DNA of 32,090 nt from CAZUQH01 sp964622465 (GTDB taxonomy: Bacteria > CG03 > CAZUQH01). Where the stretch lies: contig CAZUQH010000009.1 in the NCBI GenBank assembly GCA_964622465.1, positions 1 to 32,090 on the forward strand, given 5' to 3'. The position numbers were made by a program, and so were the translations under genes. The notes beneath the pieces were generated by a model. The model did not search any database. It was given only the letters and a program-made list of their open reading frames with translations, and was not told where the DNA came from. Positions 7,881 through 14,488 of the stretch are shown one piece after another; positions within the stretch are counted from its first letter, which is position 1; every line of letters begins with the position of its first letter.

Positions 7881-8341
7881 CCAGCCACAGAAAAACGCGT
7901 CGTCGGTCAAAAATATATCCGGACCGCAAACCCGACGACATAGAAACCAGAGCAGTTCGCGCCGTAGGTCAAACGTTCGAGCCTTCAATAATTGACCCCG
8001 GCATCCTCAGGGTATTTCCCTACGAATATCCATCTCGTGAAATAGAGATGATGCACACCACAGAGGAGTTCACCTCTGTCTGCCCTTTCTCTGGCTTGCC
8101 TGATTTCGGCACAATCACAATTCGCTATGCACCAAAGCGCTTTTGTATAGAACTCAAATCGCTCAAGTATTATCTATTCTCATACAGACAGGTTAGAATT
8201 TACCATGAACATGTTGTGAACCAGATACTTACAGACATAATCAAACTTGTAAAACCACACTGGATGATAGTTGAAGGGCGTTTCAAGACCCGCGGTGGAA
8301 TAGACACTACTGCACGTGCAGAGTACCGCCCAAATCGGTAG
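7877..8341 (+). CDS. queF: NADPH-dependent 7-cyano-7-deazaguanine reductase (QueF)
   Basis: QueF reduces the nitrile preQ0 to the amine preQ1 in the pathway to the tRNA base queuosine. The 154-residue length fits the short, single-domain type. The catalytic cysteine is in EFTSVCPFSGLPDFGT (C69), with the proton donor Asp at D76. The substrate-binding ELKSLK and the HE pair (H110-E111) follow, and GRFKTRGGID is also typical. The GTG start overlaps the stop of the small gene upstream. The first about 35 residues are basic and not conserved. The TAG stop (8339-8341) lies inside a dispersed repeat (GGTAGTCGCAGG), so the C-terminus may have been cut or altered by the repeat. Other queuosine genes are not in the window. 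Confidence 0.9.
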   Translation: MTSHRKTRRRSKIYPDRKPDDIETRAVRAVGQTFEPSIIDPGILRVFPYEYPSREIEMMHTTEEFTSVCPFSGLPDFGTITIRYAPKRFCIELKSLKYYLFSYRQVRIYHEHVVNQILTDIIKLVKPHWMIVEGRFKTRGGIDTTARAEYRPNR

Positions 8342-8397
8342 TCGCAGGCTTTAGCCTACAATTTGCCGAGCGCCGAAGGCACGAGGTGTACACCTTT
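8337..8397. repeat. Dispersed repeat fragment that supplies the queF stop codon
   Basis: GGTAGTCGCAGGCTTTAGCC matches the internal module of the repeat family with one change. It is followed by GCCGAGCGC and GGCACGAGGTGTACACC, the same tail as at about 1453-1537. The TAG at 8339-8341 is the queF stop. Confidence 0.8.
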
Positions 8398-8411
8398 TTA
8401 CATCCATCCCC

Positions 8412-8429
8412 CTTATCCTGCCTGATAAG
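8412..8429 (+). terminator. Weak hairpin after queF, possible terminator
   Basis: CTTATC and GATAAG form a 6-bp stem around a 6-base loop, followed by TTTGACTTTGTTG. The stem is AT-rich and the T tract is interrupted, so this is a weak candidate. It ends directly before the -35 box of the kdsD promoter. Confidence 0.25.
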
Positions 8430-8430
8430 T

Positions 8431-8459
8431 TTGACTTTGTTGCGTGTTTTTGCTAAAAT
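8431..8459 (+). promoter_or_regulatory. Sigma70-type promoter for the kdsD-lpt operon
   Basis: The -35 box TTGACT (8431-8436) and the -10 box TAAAAT (8454-8459) are 17 bases apart, with an extended -10 TGC before the -10 box. It lies 45 bases upstream of the kdsD start and after the only clear gene gap in this part of the window. Confidence 0.65.
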
Positions 8460-8503
8460 TTCTTTAATTTTACAAGCAATTTGAGATTCAAGAAGGTTTT
8501 TAT

Positions 8504-9505
8504 ATGTCCACAAAGCAAAGACGTCCAACCACAAAGACCGATGTCCAATTGCTTAAACGCGCCTGTCGTGTACTGGACGTGGAACTTGAAGGCATACGCA
8601 CGGTTCGCAACCATCTCGACAGCAGTTTCACCAGGGTTGTCAGTTTACTTGGCAAGTGCAGTGGCAGGATAGCGGTAATTGGAGTTGGTAAGTCCGGAAT
8701 TATTGCAAGGAAAATAGCGGCAACTCTCGCATCAACAGGTACCCCTGCTTTTTTCGTTCATCCAACCGAAGCGCTGCATGGAGATGCAGGAATGCTTGTG
8801 AAGGATGATTGCGTTCTTGCATTGTCTTACAGTGGTACCAGCCGCGAGTTGACAGAATTGCTCCCTCTGATTAAACGGATGGGGCTTAAGTTTATTTTTA
8901 TGACAGGCCATCCAGAATCCAGGTTGGCACGAAACGCAGAAGTAGTATTGAATACCCGGGTGACACATGAGGCCTGTCCGCACGATATTATTCCAACAGC
9001 AAGTACCACTGCAATGCTTGCTCTTGGTGATGCATTAGCTATATGTCTGTTGCAACAGAAAGGTTTTTCACGAGAGGATTTTGCTCGTCTGCATCCAGGC
9101 GGAACAATTGGTAAACGCCTGCTCCTGAAAGTGAAAGATATAATGCATCAGGGAAAAGAGAACCCCGTTGTTGGGCAATGGGTAACAGTAAGGGAAGCAC
9201 TGTTTGTGATGACTTCCGCACGATTTGGAGCAACAAGTATTGTGAATAAACAAGGTAAATTAGTTGGCTACTTTACAGATGGCGACCTTCGGCGCCGGCT
9301 CGAGCAGGATTCCGGAATCCTTCAAACGCAGATTAAAACTGTAATGACCTGCCATCCGACTACTATTTCTCCGGACGAATTAGCAGTAAAAGCAGCTGAG
9401 TTGATTAGACAAAAGAATTTTGATAATATACCCGTCATTGATAAAAAAGGGCGGCCAATAGGAATTGTTGACGAACGTGACTTACTAGCTCAGGGGATAA
9501 AATAA
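8504..9505 (+). CDS. kdsD: D-arabinose 5-phosphate isomerase (KdsD/KpsF family)
   Basis: This enzyme converts ribulose 5-phosphate to arabinose 5-phosphate, the first step of Kdo synthesis for LPS. The 333 residues match the family length. The SIS domain comes first, with GVGKSGIIARKIAATLASTG and HPTEALHGDAGM; the latter region carries the catalytic site. It then has TASTTAMLALGDALA, followed by LHPGGTIGKRLLLKVKDIM and two CBS domains (about residues 208-333), which usually sense nucleotides or sugars. The ATG at 8504 has AAGAAGG upstream. The next gene, kdsC, starts on the base after its stop, so they form one operon driven by the promoter at 8431-8459. Confidence 0.95.
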   Translation: MSTKQRRPTTKTDVQLLKRACRVLDVELEGIRTVRNHLDSSFTRVVSLLGKCSGRIAVIGVGKSGIIARKIAATLASTGTPAFFVHPTEALHGDAGMLVKDDCVLALSYSGTSRELTELLPLIKRMGLKFIFMTGHPESRLARNAEVVLNTRVTHEACPHDIIPTASTTAMLALGDALAICLLQQKGFSREDFARLHPGGTIGKRLLLKVKDIMHQGKENPVVGQWVTVREALFVMTSARFGATSIVNKQGKLVGYFTDGDLRRRLEQDSGILQTQIKTVMTCHPTTISPDELAVKAAELIRQKNFDNIPVIDKKGRPIGIVDERDLLAQGIK

Positions 9506-10048
9506 GTGCTTAATAAGAGAGAAATTAAAAGGCGTGCTTCACAAATTGCTTTACTTGCGATGGACGTAGACGGTGTGCTTACTCCTGGTGAGATTATCAT
9601 AATGGAATCCGGGGAAGAAGTTAAAATCTGGAATGTCAAAGACCGGCTTGGTTTTTATCTCGCACGTCTCGCCGGGCTGAAGCTCGCTTGGATTTCTGCG
9701 CGCTCATGCAGGCAGGTAGAGGAAATGGCAAAGGAATTGAAATTGGAAGGACTTTATATGGACCACAAGAACAAACTTGCGGCATTTCAGGATTTGATGA
9801 ACCGTTATAATCTTGGAGAGCACCAGATTGCATACATAGGTGACGACCTTGTGGATATCCCTGTATTAAAGAGCGCAGGTTTGAGTATCTGTCCATCTGA
9901 CGCAGTAGAGGAAGTAAAGCGAATAGTCCATTTTGTAATAAAAACGAGCGGCGGTACAGGGTGCTTAAGAGAAGTAGTTGAACTGATTCTGCAATCGCAA
10001 GGAAAATGGAGCGATATTCTAAAAAAGTACTATCAGTACGCTGGCTGA
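9506..10048 (+). CDS. kdsC: 3-deoxy-D-manno-octulosonate 8-phosphate phosphatase (KdsC)
   Basis: KdsC removes phosphate from Kdo 8-phosphate in the cytoplasm. The 180-residue protein is a HAD-superfamily phosphatase of the cap-less C0 type that forms tetramers. MDVDGVLTPG holds the nucleophile D20 and acid/base D22, WISARS is motif II, HKNKLAAF carries the motif III lysine, and YIGDDLVDIPVL is motif IV. The GTG start follows the kdsD stop with no gap, and AGGGG lies 10 bases upstream. Its 3' end overlaps the lptC start by 43 bases. KdsD, KdsC and the Lpt proteins together supply and export LPS. Confidence 0.95.
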   Translation: MLNKREIKRRASQIALLAMDVDGVLTPGEIIIMESGEEVKIWNVKDRLGFYLARLAGLKLAWISARSCRQVEEMAKELKLEGLYMDHKNKLAAFQDLMNRYNLGEHQIAYIGDDLVDIPVLKSAGLSICPSDAVEEVKRIVHFVIKTSGGTGCLREVVELILQSQGKWSDILKKYYQYAG

Positions 10049-10545
10049 CGATACTTCTATGCCTTGGCGGGACGCTTGGTTGCAGTGAAACTCGAGCGAG
10101 GGAAGAGCGCCAGTCGAAGGAATATCCACGTGAGATGATAGAAGATTTTTCTGCGTGTGAGACACAGATTGGCAAACCAGTATGGCGCCTGCGTGCGAAA
10201 AATGCCGAGGTCTACGAAGACCGTACGGACGTGTACCAATTGAAATTTCAATTGTACGATGAAGGTAAAGCGGCAGGTCTTGTGTCCGCAGAAAAGGGAA
10301 AGATTTTTCCCGGGTCCGGCAATGTACATTTGAACGGAAACGTAGTCGCAGTCAACTCTCAGTATGACGTGAAACTTGAGACCCAATCACTGCTCTGGGA
10401 CAACGAAAAAAGAAAAATACTTTCAGATGATTTTGTCCAGCAGACGCGTGGTAATACGCAGATGACTGGTTGGGGACTGGAGGCAGACGCGCGACTCGAG
10501 AAAGTGACTCTAAAACGTGACATCAAAATACTACAACTACAATAA
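10006..10545 (+). CDS. lptC: LPS export protein LptC
   Basis: LptC is the inner-membrane, periplasm-facing link that takes LPS from LptBFG and passes it to LptA. The 179-residue protein has a basic N-terminus, a hydrophobic stretch (about residues 12-25) ending in TLGC, and then the beta-jellyroll region with WRLRAKNAEVYED and KGKIFPGSGNVHLNGNV. The TLGC sequence could be a weak lipobox, but it lacks the usual residue at -3. It overlaps kdsC by 43 bases. The sequence is divergent, so the call rests partly on position between kdsC and lptA-lptB. LptF and LptG are not in the window. Confidence 0.8.
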   Translation: MERYSKKVLSVRWLTILLCLGGTLGCSETRAREERQSKEYPREMIEDFSACETQIGKPVWRLRAKNAEVYEDRTDVYQLKFQLYDEGKAAGLVSAEKGKIFPGSGNVHLNGNVVAVNSQYDVKLETQSLLWDNEKRKILSDDFVQQTRGNTQMTGWGLEADARLEKVTLKRDIKILQLQ

Positions 10546-11083
10546 TGTTGTCATTGCGAGGAACGCGGTAGCCGCAGGCTTTAGCCCGCGCAAGCAATCC
10601 CGTCCCTACAACAAAAACTTTTCCCAGTTAGTCTGCGCACTAATATTATTACCTATCGTTTTTTGCTCTATAGGGGACGCCAGGGAACCACAATTTACGT
10701 GCGACCATATTACAGCCAGCCGTACCTCAGGTATTATCGAGGGGGATGGTAATGTCAGGTGGTATTGGGAATCCGAGCCAGGTCGGTGGCTGGAGGGTTT
10801 TGCGGATGGTATTATCGTTGAGCAGCATCGCGACACGGTAACACTCAGCGGGAACGTGCAGCTTTTTTACTGGTGGGAAGACGGCCCTGCACGGGAGAGG
10901 TTTGCACGTATAGCAAGCCCTGAAGTTACGATACTCCAAACAGATGCTATTGCAATTGCGGATGGACCGGTGGATATATTGATGCCTCTTCTCGAGAGTT
11001 TTTCCAGGCAGGCACGTTTTTCTTACGAGAAGGGCGACATTATGCTCACAGGTAACGTCCAGTGTAGGGTCTGGAGCGAGTAA
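10517..11083 (+). CDS. lptA: LPS-transport periplasmic protein LptA (OstA-like), with a repeat-encoded N-terminus
   Basis: LptA forms the periplasmic bridge for LPS. The mature part, from about AREPQFTCDH, has the OstA pattern IEGDGNVRW, DTVTLSGNVQLFY and GDIMLTGNVQCRV. It is preceded by a signal-peptide-like core LVCALILLPIVFCSIGDA. No ATG or usual start exists between that core and the repeat at 10549-10609. The only open start in frame is GTG 10517, 29 bases inside lptC. About 20 residues (VIARNAVAAGFSPRKQSRPY, residues 12-31) come from the repeat and supply the basic n-region. The real start could be a rare codon. It ends directly before the lptB ATG. Confidence 0.75.
   Translation: MTSKYYNYNNVVIARNAVAAGFSPRKQSRPYNKNFSQLVCALILLPIVFCSIGDAREPQFTCDHITASRTSGIIEGDGNVRWYWESEPGRWLEGFADGIIVEQHRDTVTLSGNVQLFYWWEDGPARERFARIASPEVTILQTDAIAIADGPVDILMPLLESFSRQARFSYEKGDIMLTGNVQCRVWSE
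10549..10609. repeat. Dispersed repeat copy inside the lptA 5' end
   Basis: The copy runs TGTCATTGCGAGGAACG, GGTAGCCGCAGGCTTTAGCC, CGCG, CAAGCAATCCCGTCCCTAC. It is a near full-length copy lying just after the lptC stop and within the first codons of lptA. Confidence 0.9.
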
Positions 11084-11803
11084 ATGGCGCTTAGAACTGA
11101 AAATCTTGTTAAGACGTATGGCAGGCGCAAGGTTGTTGACAATGTTTCTCTGTCTATTTCCCCTGGTGAGGTAGTTGGGCTTCTGGGGCCAAACGGTGCA
11201 GGCAAGACGACTACTTTCTACAGCGTTATTGGTCTCATTAAGCCAGATTCAGGTTACATATATCTCAATGGACAAGAGATTACTACGTATCCGATATGGC
11301 AGCGTGCGCGTGCAGGAATAGGTTATCTTGCACAAGAGCCATCAATATTCAGAGATCTAACCGTTAAGCAAAACATTTTAAGTATTCTGGAAACAATGCC
11401 TCTTACGCGTGCCAAACGAATAGAGCGCCTGGAGCAACTACTTGGAGACCTTAATATCAGACACGTTTCTAACCAGAAAGCATACACTTTGTCAGGCGGT
11501 GAAAAGAGAAGGGTTGAGATAGCGCGCGCTCTGGTGATGTCTCCAAGATTTATTTTGCTTGACGAACCTTTTGTTGGTATAGACCCTATAGCAGTAAATG
11601 AACTTCAGAGAATAATTCAGCAGTTGAAGTCATTTGGACTCGGGGTGTTGATTACCGACCAAAACGTGCGCGATACCCTGAAAGTTATTGACCGTGCATA
11701 TATAATTCATCTTGGCCGCGTTCTGATTGAGGGCTCAGCGGAGTATCTGTTAAATTCACCAGAAGCCAGAGAGGTTTATCTCGGAACAGATTTCACAATG
11801 TAG
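11084..11803 (+). CDS. lptB: LPS export ATP-binding protein LptB
   Basis: LptB is the ATPase that powers LPS extraction through LptFGC. The 239-residue length is standard. It shows Walker A GPNGAGKT (35-42), the Q-loop YLAQEP, the LptB signature LSGGEKRR, and Walker B FILLDEPFVGIDP with catalytic E161. The H-switch position reads TDQNVRDTL: glutamine Q193 (codon at 11660-11662) stands where the family usually has histidine. ATG 11084 follows the lptA stop with no gap. Downstream, 39 bases separate it from hpf with no rpoN, unlike the usual proteobacterial order. Confidence 0.95.
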   Translation: MALRTENLVKTYGRRKVVDNVSLSISPGEVVGLLGPNGAGKTTTFYSVIGLIKPDSGYIYLNGQEITTYPIWQRARAGIGYLAQEPSIFRDLTVKQNILSILETMPLTRAKRIERLEQLLGDLNIRHVSNQKAYTLSGGEKRRVEIARALVMSPRFILLDEPFVGIDPIAVNELQRIIQQLKSFGLGVLITDQNVRDTLKVIDRAYIIHLGRVLIEGSAEYLLNSPEAREVYLGTDFTM

Positions 11804-11842
11804 GGCTCGGGACAGTGCCAGGTTTTGTAAAGTGAGGTGTCC

Positions 11843-12169
11843 ATGCAAATAGTTGTTACAAGCCGTCATTTTCAGCTAAGTGACGAGGCACGTGACAAAA
11901 TCTTAAAGAAGATCACCGGTCTTATCCGTCACGCGGGACAAATTACAAAAGCGCGGGTTGTGGTATCCAGAGAAAAGTTTCGGTATCAGGCAGAAGTGTT
12001 TGTCACGGGTATTGGGAAAGGCAAGGTTTTTAGCGTAAAGGACAATGCAGGCGACCCTGTTTCTGCAGTAATTCTTGCTACGGAGAAAATTGATGAACAA
12101 ATTATTAAGTTCAAAGAGAGAAGGAGGAGATATGAGGATTTTAGACATTCTCAAGAAAGAGGAAATTAA
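11843..12169 (+). CDS. hpf: Ribosome hibernation promoting factor, short form (HPF)
   Basis: HPF binds the 30S decoding centre and helps store ribosomes as inactive dimers when growth slows. The 108-residue protein starts MQIVVTSRHFQLSDEARDKI and ends with a basic tail, matching the short HPF/YfiA fold (beta-alpha-beta-beta-beta-alpha). I chose ATG 11843 over GTG 11837 because GAGG at 11834-11837 is well spaced for it and conserved sequence begins there. The 3' end overlaps the ptsN start by 38 bases. In many gram-negatives the gene sits between rpoN and ptsN; here lptB is directly upstream. Confidence 0.9.
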   Translation: MQIVVTSRHFQLSDEARDKILKKITGLIRHAGQITKARVVVSREKFRYQAEVFVTGIGKGKVFSVKDNAGDPVSAVILATEKIDEQIIKFKERRRRYEDFRHSQERGN

Positions 12170-12611
12170 GATTGGTCTAACTGCAGCTGAAAAAAGCTCT
12201 TGTATGGCCGAGATGCTGGATATCCTGATAGCAAACCGTAAACTCAAAGCCGAGTCAAAAGACATAGTACTGAAAGAACTAATGGCCAGGGAAGAATTGG
12301 GTTCCACTGGAATCGGACAGGGCGTAGCTATACCACATACCAGAACCAGCGAGGTGACAACTCATGTGGCGTGTTTCGGCACTTCCAGGATAGGTGTAGA
12401 TTTTAATTCTCTGGATGGCGATCCAGTTTATCTTATATTTCTGCTTCTTTCGCCAAAATCAGTACCACAGGAGAAAGCAGGCGATTCTCTGAAGATTTTG
12501 TCCGCTGTTTCCCGTCTTCTAAAAGATAAATTCTTTCGTCAGGCCATGAGAGGTGCCGAAAATCCCGAGCAGGCATATGACATCCTGAAAGAAGAAGATA
12601 CAGGTAATTAA
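12132..12611 (+). CDS. ptsN: PTS IIA-like nitrogen-regulatory protein PtsN
   Basis: This is a fructose-type EIIA domain used as a phosphorylation-dependent regulator rather than a transporter part. The 159 residues cover one domain, and the phosphorylated histidine is H69 in GVAIPHTR. The start at 12132 has a near-perfect ribosome binding site, AAGGAGGAG at 12121-12129; an in-frame start at 12075 would lie deep inside hpf and has no such site. It could receive phosphate from the HPr (ptsH) and Enzyme I (ptsI) encoded further down. In other bacteria PtsN controls potassium transport and stress responses; the target here is not known. Confidence 0.9.
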   Translation: MRILDILKKEEIKIGLTAAEKSSCMAEMLDILIANRKLKAESKDIVLKELMAREELGSTGIGQGVAIPHTRTSEVTTHVACFGTSRIGVDFNSLDGDPVYLIFLLLSPKSVPQEKAGDSLKILSAVSRLLKDKFFRQAMRGAENPEQAYDILKEEDTGN

Positions 12612-12638
12612 AACGTCTCTTCCACATAATCTTTGGAA

Positions 12639-13514
12639 ATGAAAAAACCGGGTTTTATAATTGTAACTGGTATATCAGGAGCAGGAAAAAGCCAGGTAAT
12701 AGATAGCTTAGAGGATATAGGGTATTTTTGCGTAGATAACCTTCCTATTTCTCTTATTAGACAATTGGCACGACTGCAATATGAACCTGGCTTTAAGAAA
12801 GATCTGGCTGTTGGGATAGACATAAGAGAAGGAAGGTTCCTTGACGAATTACTGGACTACCTTGATAATCTGGCAAAGAATGGAACCGAAGCTTATGTGA
12901 TTTTTGTTGATGCGGATAATCAAACAATTGTGAAACGTTATCACGAAACACGGAGAAAGCATCCTCTAAGCGAGAAAACCTCAACTCTTGAAGAAGCCAT
13001 CGAGATTGAAAGAGGGAAATTATCAGCGCTAAAAACAAGGGCGAACCGTGTTATTGACACTTCAAATTTTACGCCACATCAATTACGTGCTGTAATAGCC
13101 AGAGAATTTCATCCCCTATCACGTCAGAGTCCACGGTTATCGAAACCCGATATATCTATGATTTCATTTGGGTATAAGTATGGAGTACCGGAAGAGGCGG
13201 ATATAGTACTGGATTCGAGAATACTCCCAAACCCAAAATACATTAGTTCGCTAAAAAATTTAACCGGTAAAGATGAACTCGTTATACGTTTTGTGATGAA
13301 TCATATCGTATCCCAACGTTTCATAGCACGCACGGTTTCATACTTGAGATACGTTCTTTGCAGATATCTTGACGAAGGAGAGGACCATGTCACTATTTGC
13401 ATAGGTTGTACAGGCGGACAGCACCGTTCGGTCGTAGTTAGTGAGAAAATAGCAAACTTGTTAAGGCATCATAAGTTTCACGTAACAGTAACACACAGAG
13501 ACATATCCCGGTAG
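12639..13514 (+). CDS. rapZ: RapZ-like nucleotide-binding protein (RNase adapter family)
   Basis: The 291-residue protein begins with a P-loop GISGAGKS (residues 11-18) and VDNLP, then VGIDIREGR in the Walker B region. It ends with the highly conserved VTICIGCTGGQHRSVVV of the RapZ/YvcJ family. In E. coli RapZ binds the small RNAs GlmY and GlmZ and senses glucosamine-6-phosphate; in other phyla the family's role is less clear. Neighbouring ptsN and PTS genes match the common gene order. ATG 12639 fits the family start (MKKPGFIIVTG), although a clear ribosome binding site is missing. The gene ends directly before a palindrome and a degraded dispersed repeat. Confidence 0.9.
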   Translation: MKKPGFIIVTGISGAGKSQVIDSLEDIGYFCVDNLPISLIRQLARLQYEPGFKKDLAVGIDIREGRFLDELLDYLDNLAKNGTEAYVIFVDADNQTIVKRYHETRRKHPLSEKTSTLEEAIEIERGKLSALKTRANRVIDTSNFTPHQLRAVIAREFHPLSRQSPRLSKPDISMISFGYKYGVPEEADIVLDSRILPNPKYISSLKNLTGKDELVIRFVMNHIVSQRFIARTVSYLRYVLCRYLDEGEDHVTICIGCTGGQHRSVVVSEKIANLLRHHKFHVTVTHRDISR

Positions 13515-13571
13515 TTGCAGAGCTTGCTCTGCTTTTGTTATTGCGTAGCACTACCCAAAAGCAATCCCGTT
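13515..13571. repeat. Palindrome and degraded dispersed repeat before the EIIA gene
   Basis: GCAGAGCTTGCTCTGC (13517-13532) is a perfect inverted repeat with a TT centre, followed by TTTT. After it TGTTATTGCG and AAAAGCAATCCCGT keep the two ends of the dispersed repeat with a changed middle. The EIIA start lies 19 bases further on. Confidence 0.6.
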
Positions 13572-13589
13572 GCCGGAGGAGTATTTCAA

Positions 13590-14003
13590 ATGATATCAGT
13601 AATTATTGCCGCTCATGGAAACCTGGCCGACGAACTAATCAAAACCGCTGAGATGATAGTAGGTAAACAGACAGATATCTGGTCTATTTCGGTTACGTGT
13701 GAACAAGGACTTGATACCGTCCAGCAAACCCTGGAGAGCATAGTGCGGAAAATACCCGGCAATATGGAAATTTTAGTATTAACTGATATGCCCGGTGGTA
13801 CACCCTGTAACGTTGCTTGCTTGGTTGCATCGCAAGAGCGCATCGGAATCGTAAGTGGTGTTAATCTGCCGATGTTAATAAGCGCGCTGAACTGGCGTGG
13901 TGGACTTGCATTGAAGGATCTTATTCCACTCGTGTGCACGGAAGCAAAAGAATGTATTTTTGACGTAAAAGAACGGTTGCAGAGAATATACCATAAGAAT
14001 TAA
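13590..14003 (+). CDS. PTS mannose-family EIIA component
   Basis: The 137-residue protein carries the EIIA-Man start MISVIIAAHGNLADEL, with the phosphorylated histidine H9, then VLTDMPGGTPCN and VSGVNLPMLISAL, both typical of the fold. It takes phosphate from HPr and passes it to EIIB. I chose ATG 13590 because GGAGGA at 13575-13580 precedes it; 25 extra in-frame codons upstream come from repeat DNA. EIIB follows 14 bases later as a separate gene, so EIIA and EIIB are not fused here. It belongs to the PTS operon that includes the C and D subunits. Confidence 0.9.
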   Translation: MISVIIAAHGNLADELIKTAEMIVGKQTDIWSISVTCEQGLDTVQQTLESIVRKIPGNMEILVLTDMPGGTPCNVACLVASQERIGIVSGVNLPMLISALNWRGGLALKDLIPLVCTEAKECIFDVKERLQRIYHKN

Positions 14004-14017
14004 GTGGTTCTTACTTT

Positions 14018-14488
14018 ATGCCCATAAATGTATTTCGGATAGATGACCGGCTTGTTCATGGACAGGTAATCGAAGGATGGATGAGACAACTTGGGCTAAA
14101 CCGGCTTATCGTAGCCAGTGATTCCATGCCTATATCGTTAAAGCACCTTATACGTTTGTCGATTCTACCAGACATTAGGTTGGACATAGTTAGTACATCT
14201 TCGGTGGCCGGACTTCTGTCTAAACCAGAAATTTTTCAAGACCACATTATGCTTTTGGTTGCATCACCTCTCGACGCTTATAGTGTCGTTGTTTCTGGTG
14301 TGAAGGTAAATAAAATAAACATCGGAGGCATGCATTACGCGCCAGGACGGCGTCAACTGGTTAAAGCAGTTTCAGTCAGCGACTCCGATGTAGAAATACT
14401 CAAAAAGTTGAAAGAAAAAGGTATCGAACTAGAAATTCGTTTATTGCCGCGGGACGTTCCAGTCAATATTATGGGGATGATTGAATGA
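14018..14488 (+). CDS. PTS mannose/sorbose-family EIIB component
   Basis: The 156-residue protein starts with the diagnostic FRIDDRLVHGQV, in which H14 is the phosphorylated residue of the mannose/fructose/sorbose class. EIIB transfers phosphate from EIIA to the sugar as it passes through EIIC-EIID. The sequence is full length for the family. The stop codon overlaps the ATG of the glycoside hydrolase gene (ATGA, 14485-14488), so translation of a cytoplasmic alpha-glucan enzyme is coupled to a PTS subunit. No strong ribosome binding site is seen before ATG 14018. Confidence 0.92.
   Translation: MPINVFRIDDRLVHGQVIEGWMRQLGLNRLIVASDSMPISLKHLIRLSILPDIRLDIVSTSSVAGLLSKPEIFQDHIMLLVASPLDAYSVVVSGVKVNKINIGGMHYAPGRRQLVKAVSVSDSDVEILKKLKEKGIELEIRLLPRDVPVNIMGMIE

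Noticed and set aside
9636..10175. 179-codon antisense frame over kdsC-lptC
   Set aside because: It runs against two recognised genes, has no ribosome binding site and shows no family motif.
12075..12131. Upstream start for ptsN
   Set aside because: It lies inside hpf without a ribosome binding site; ATG 12132 has a near-perfect one.
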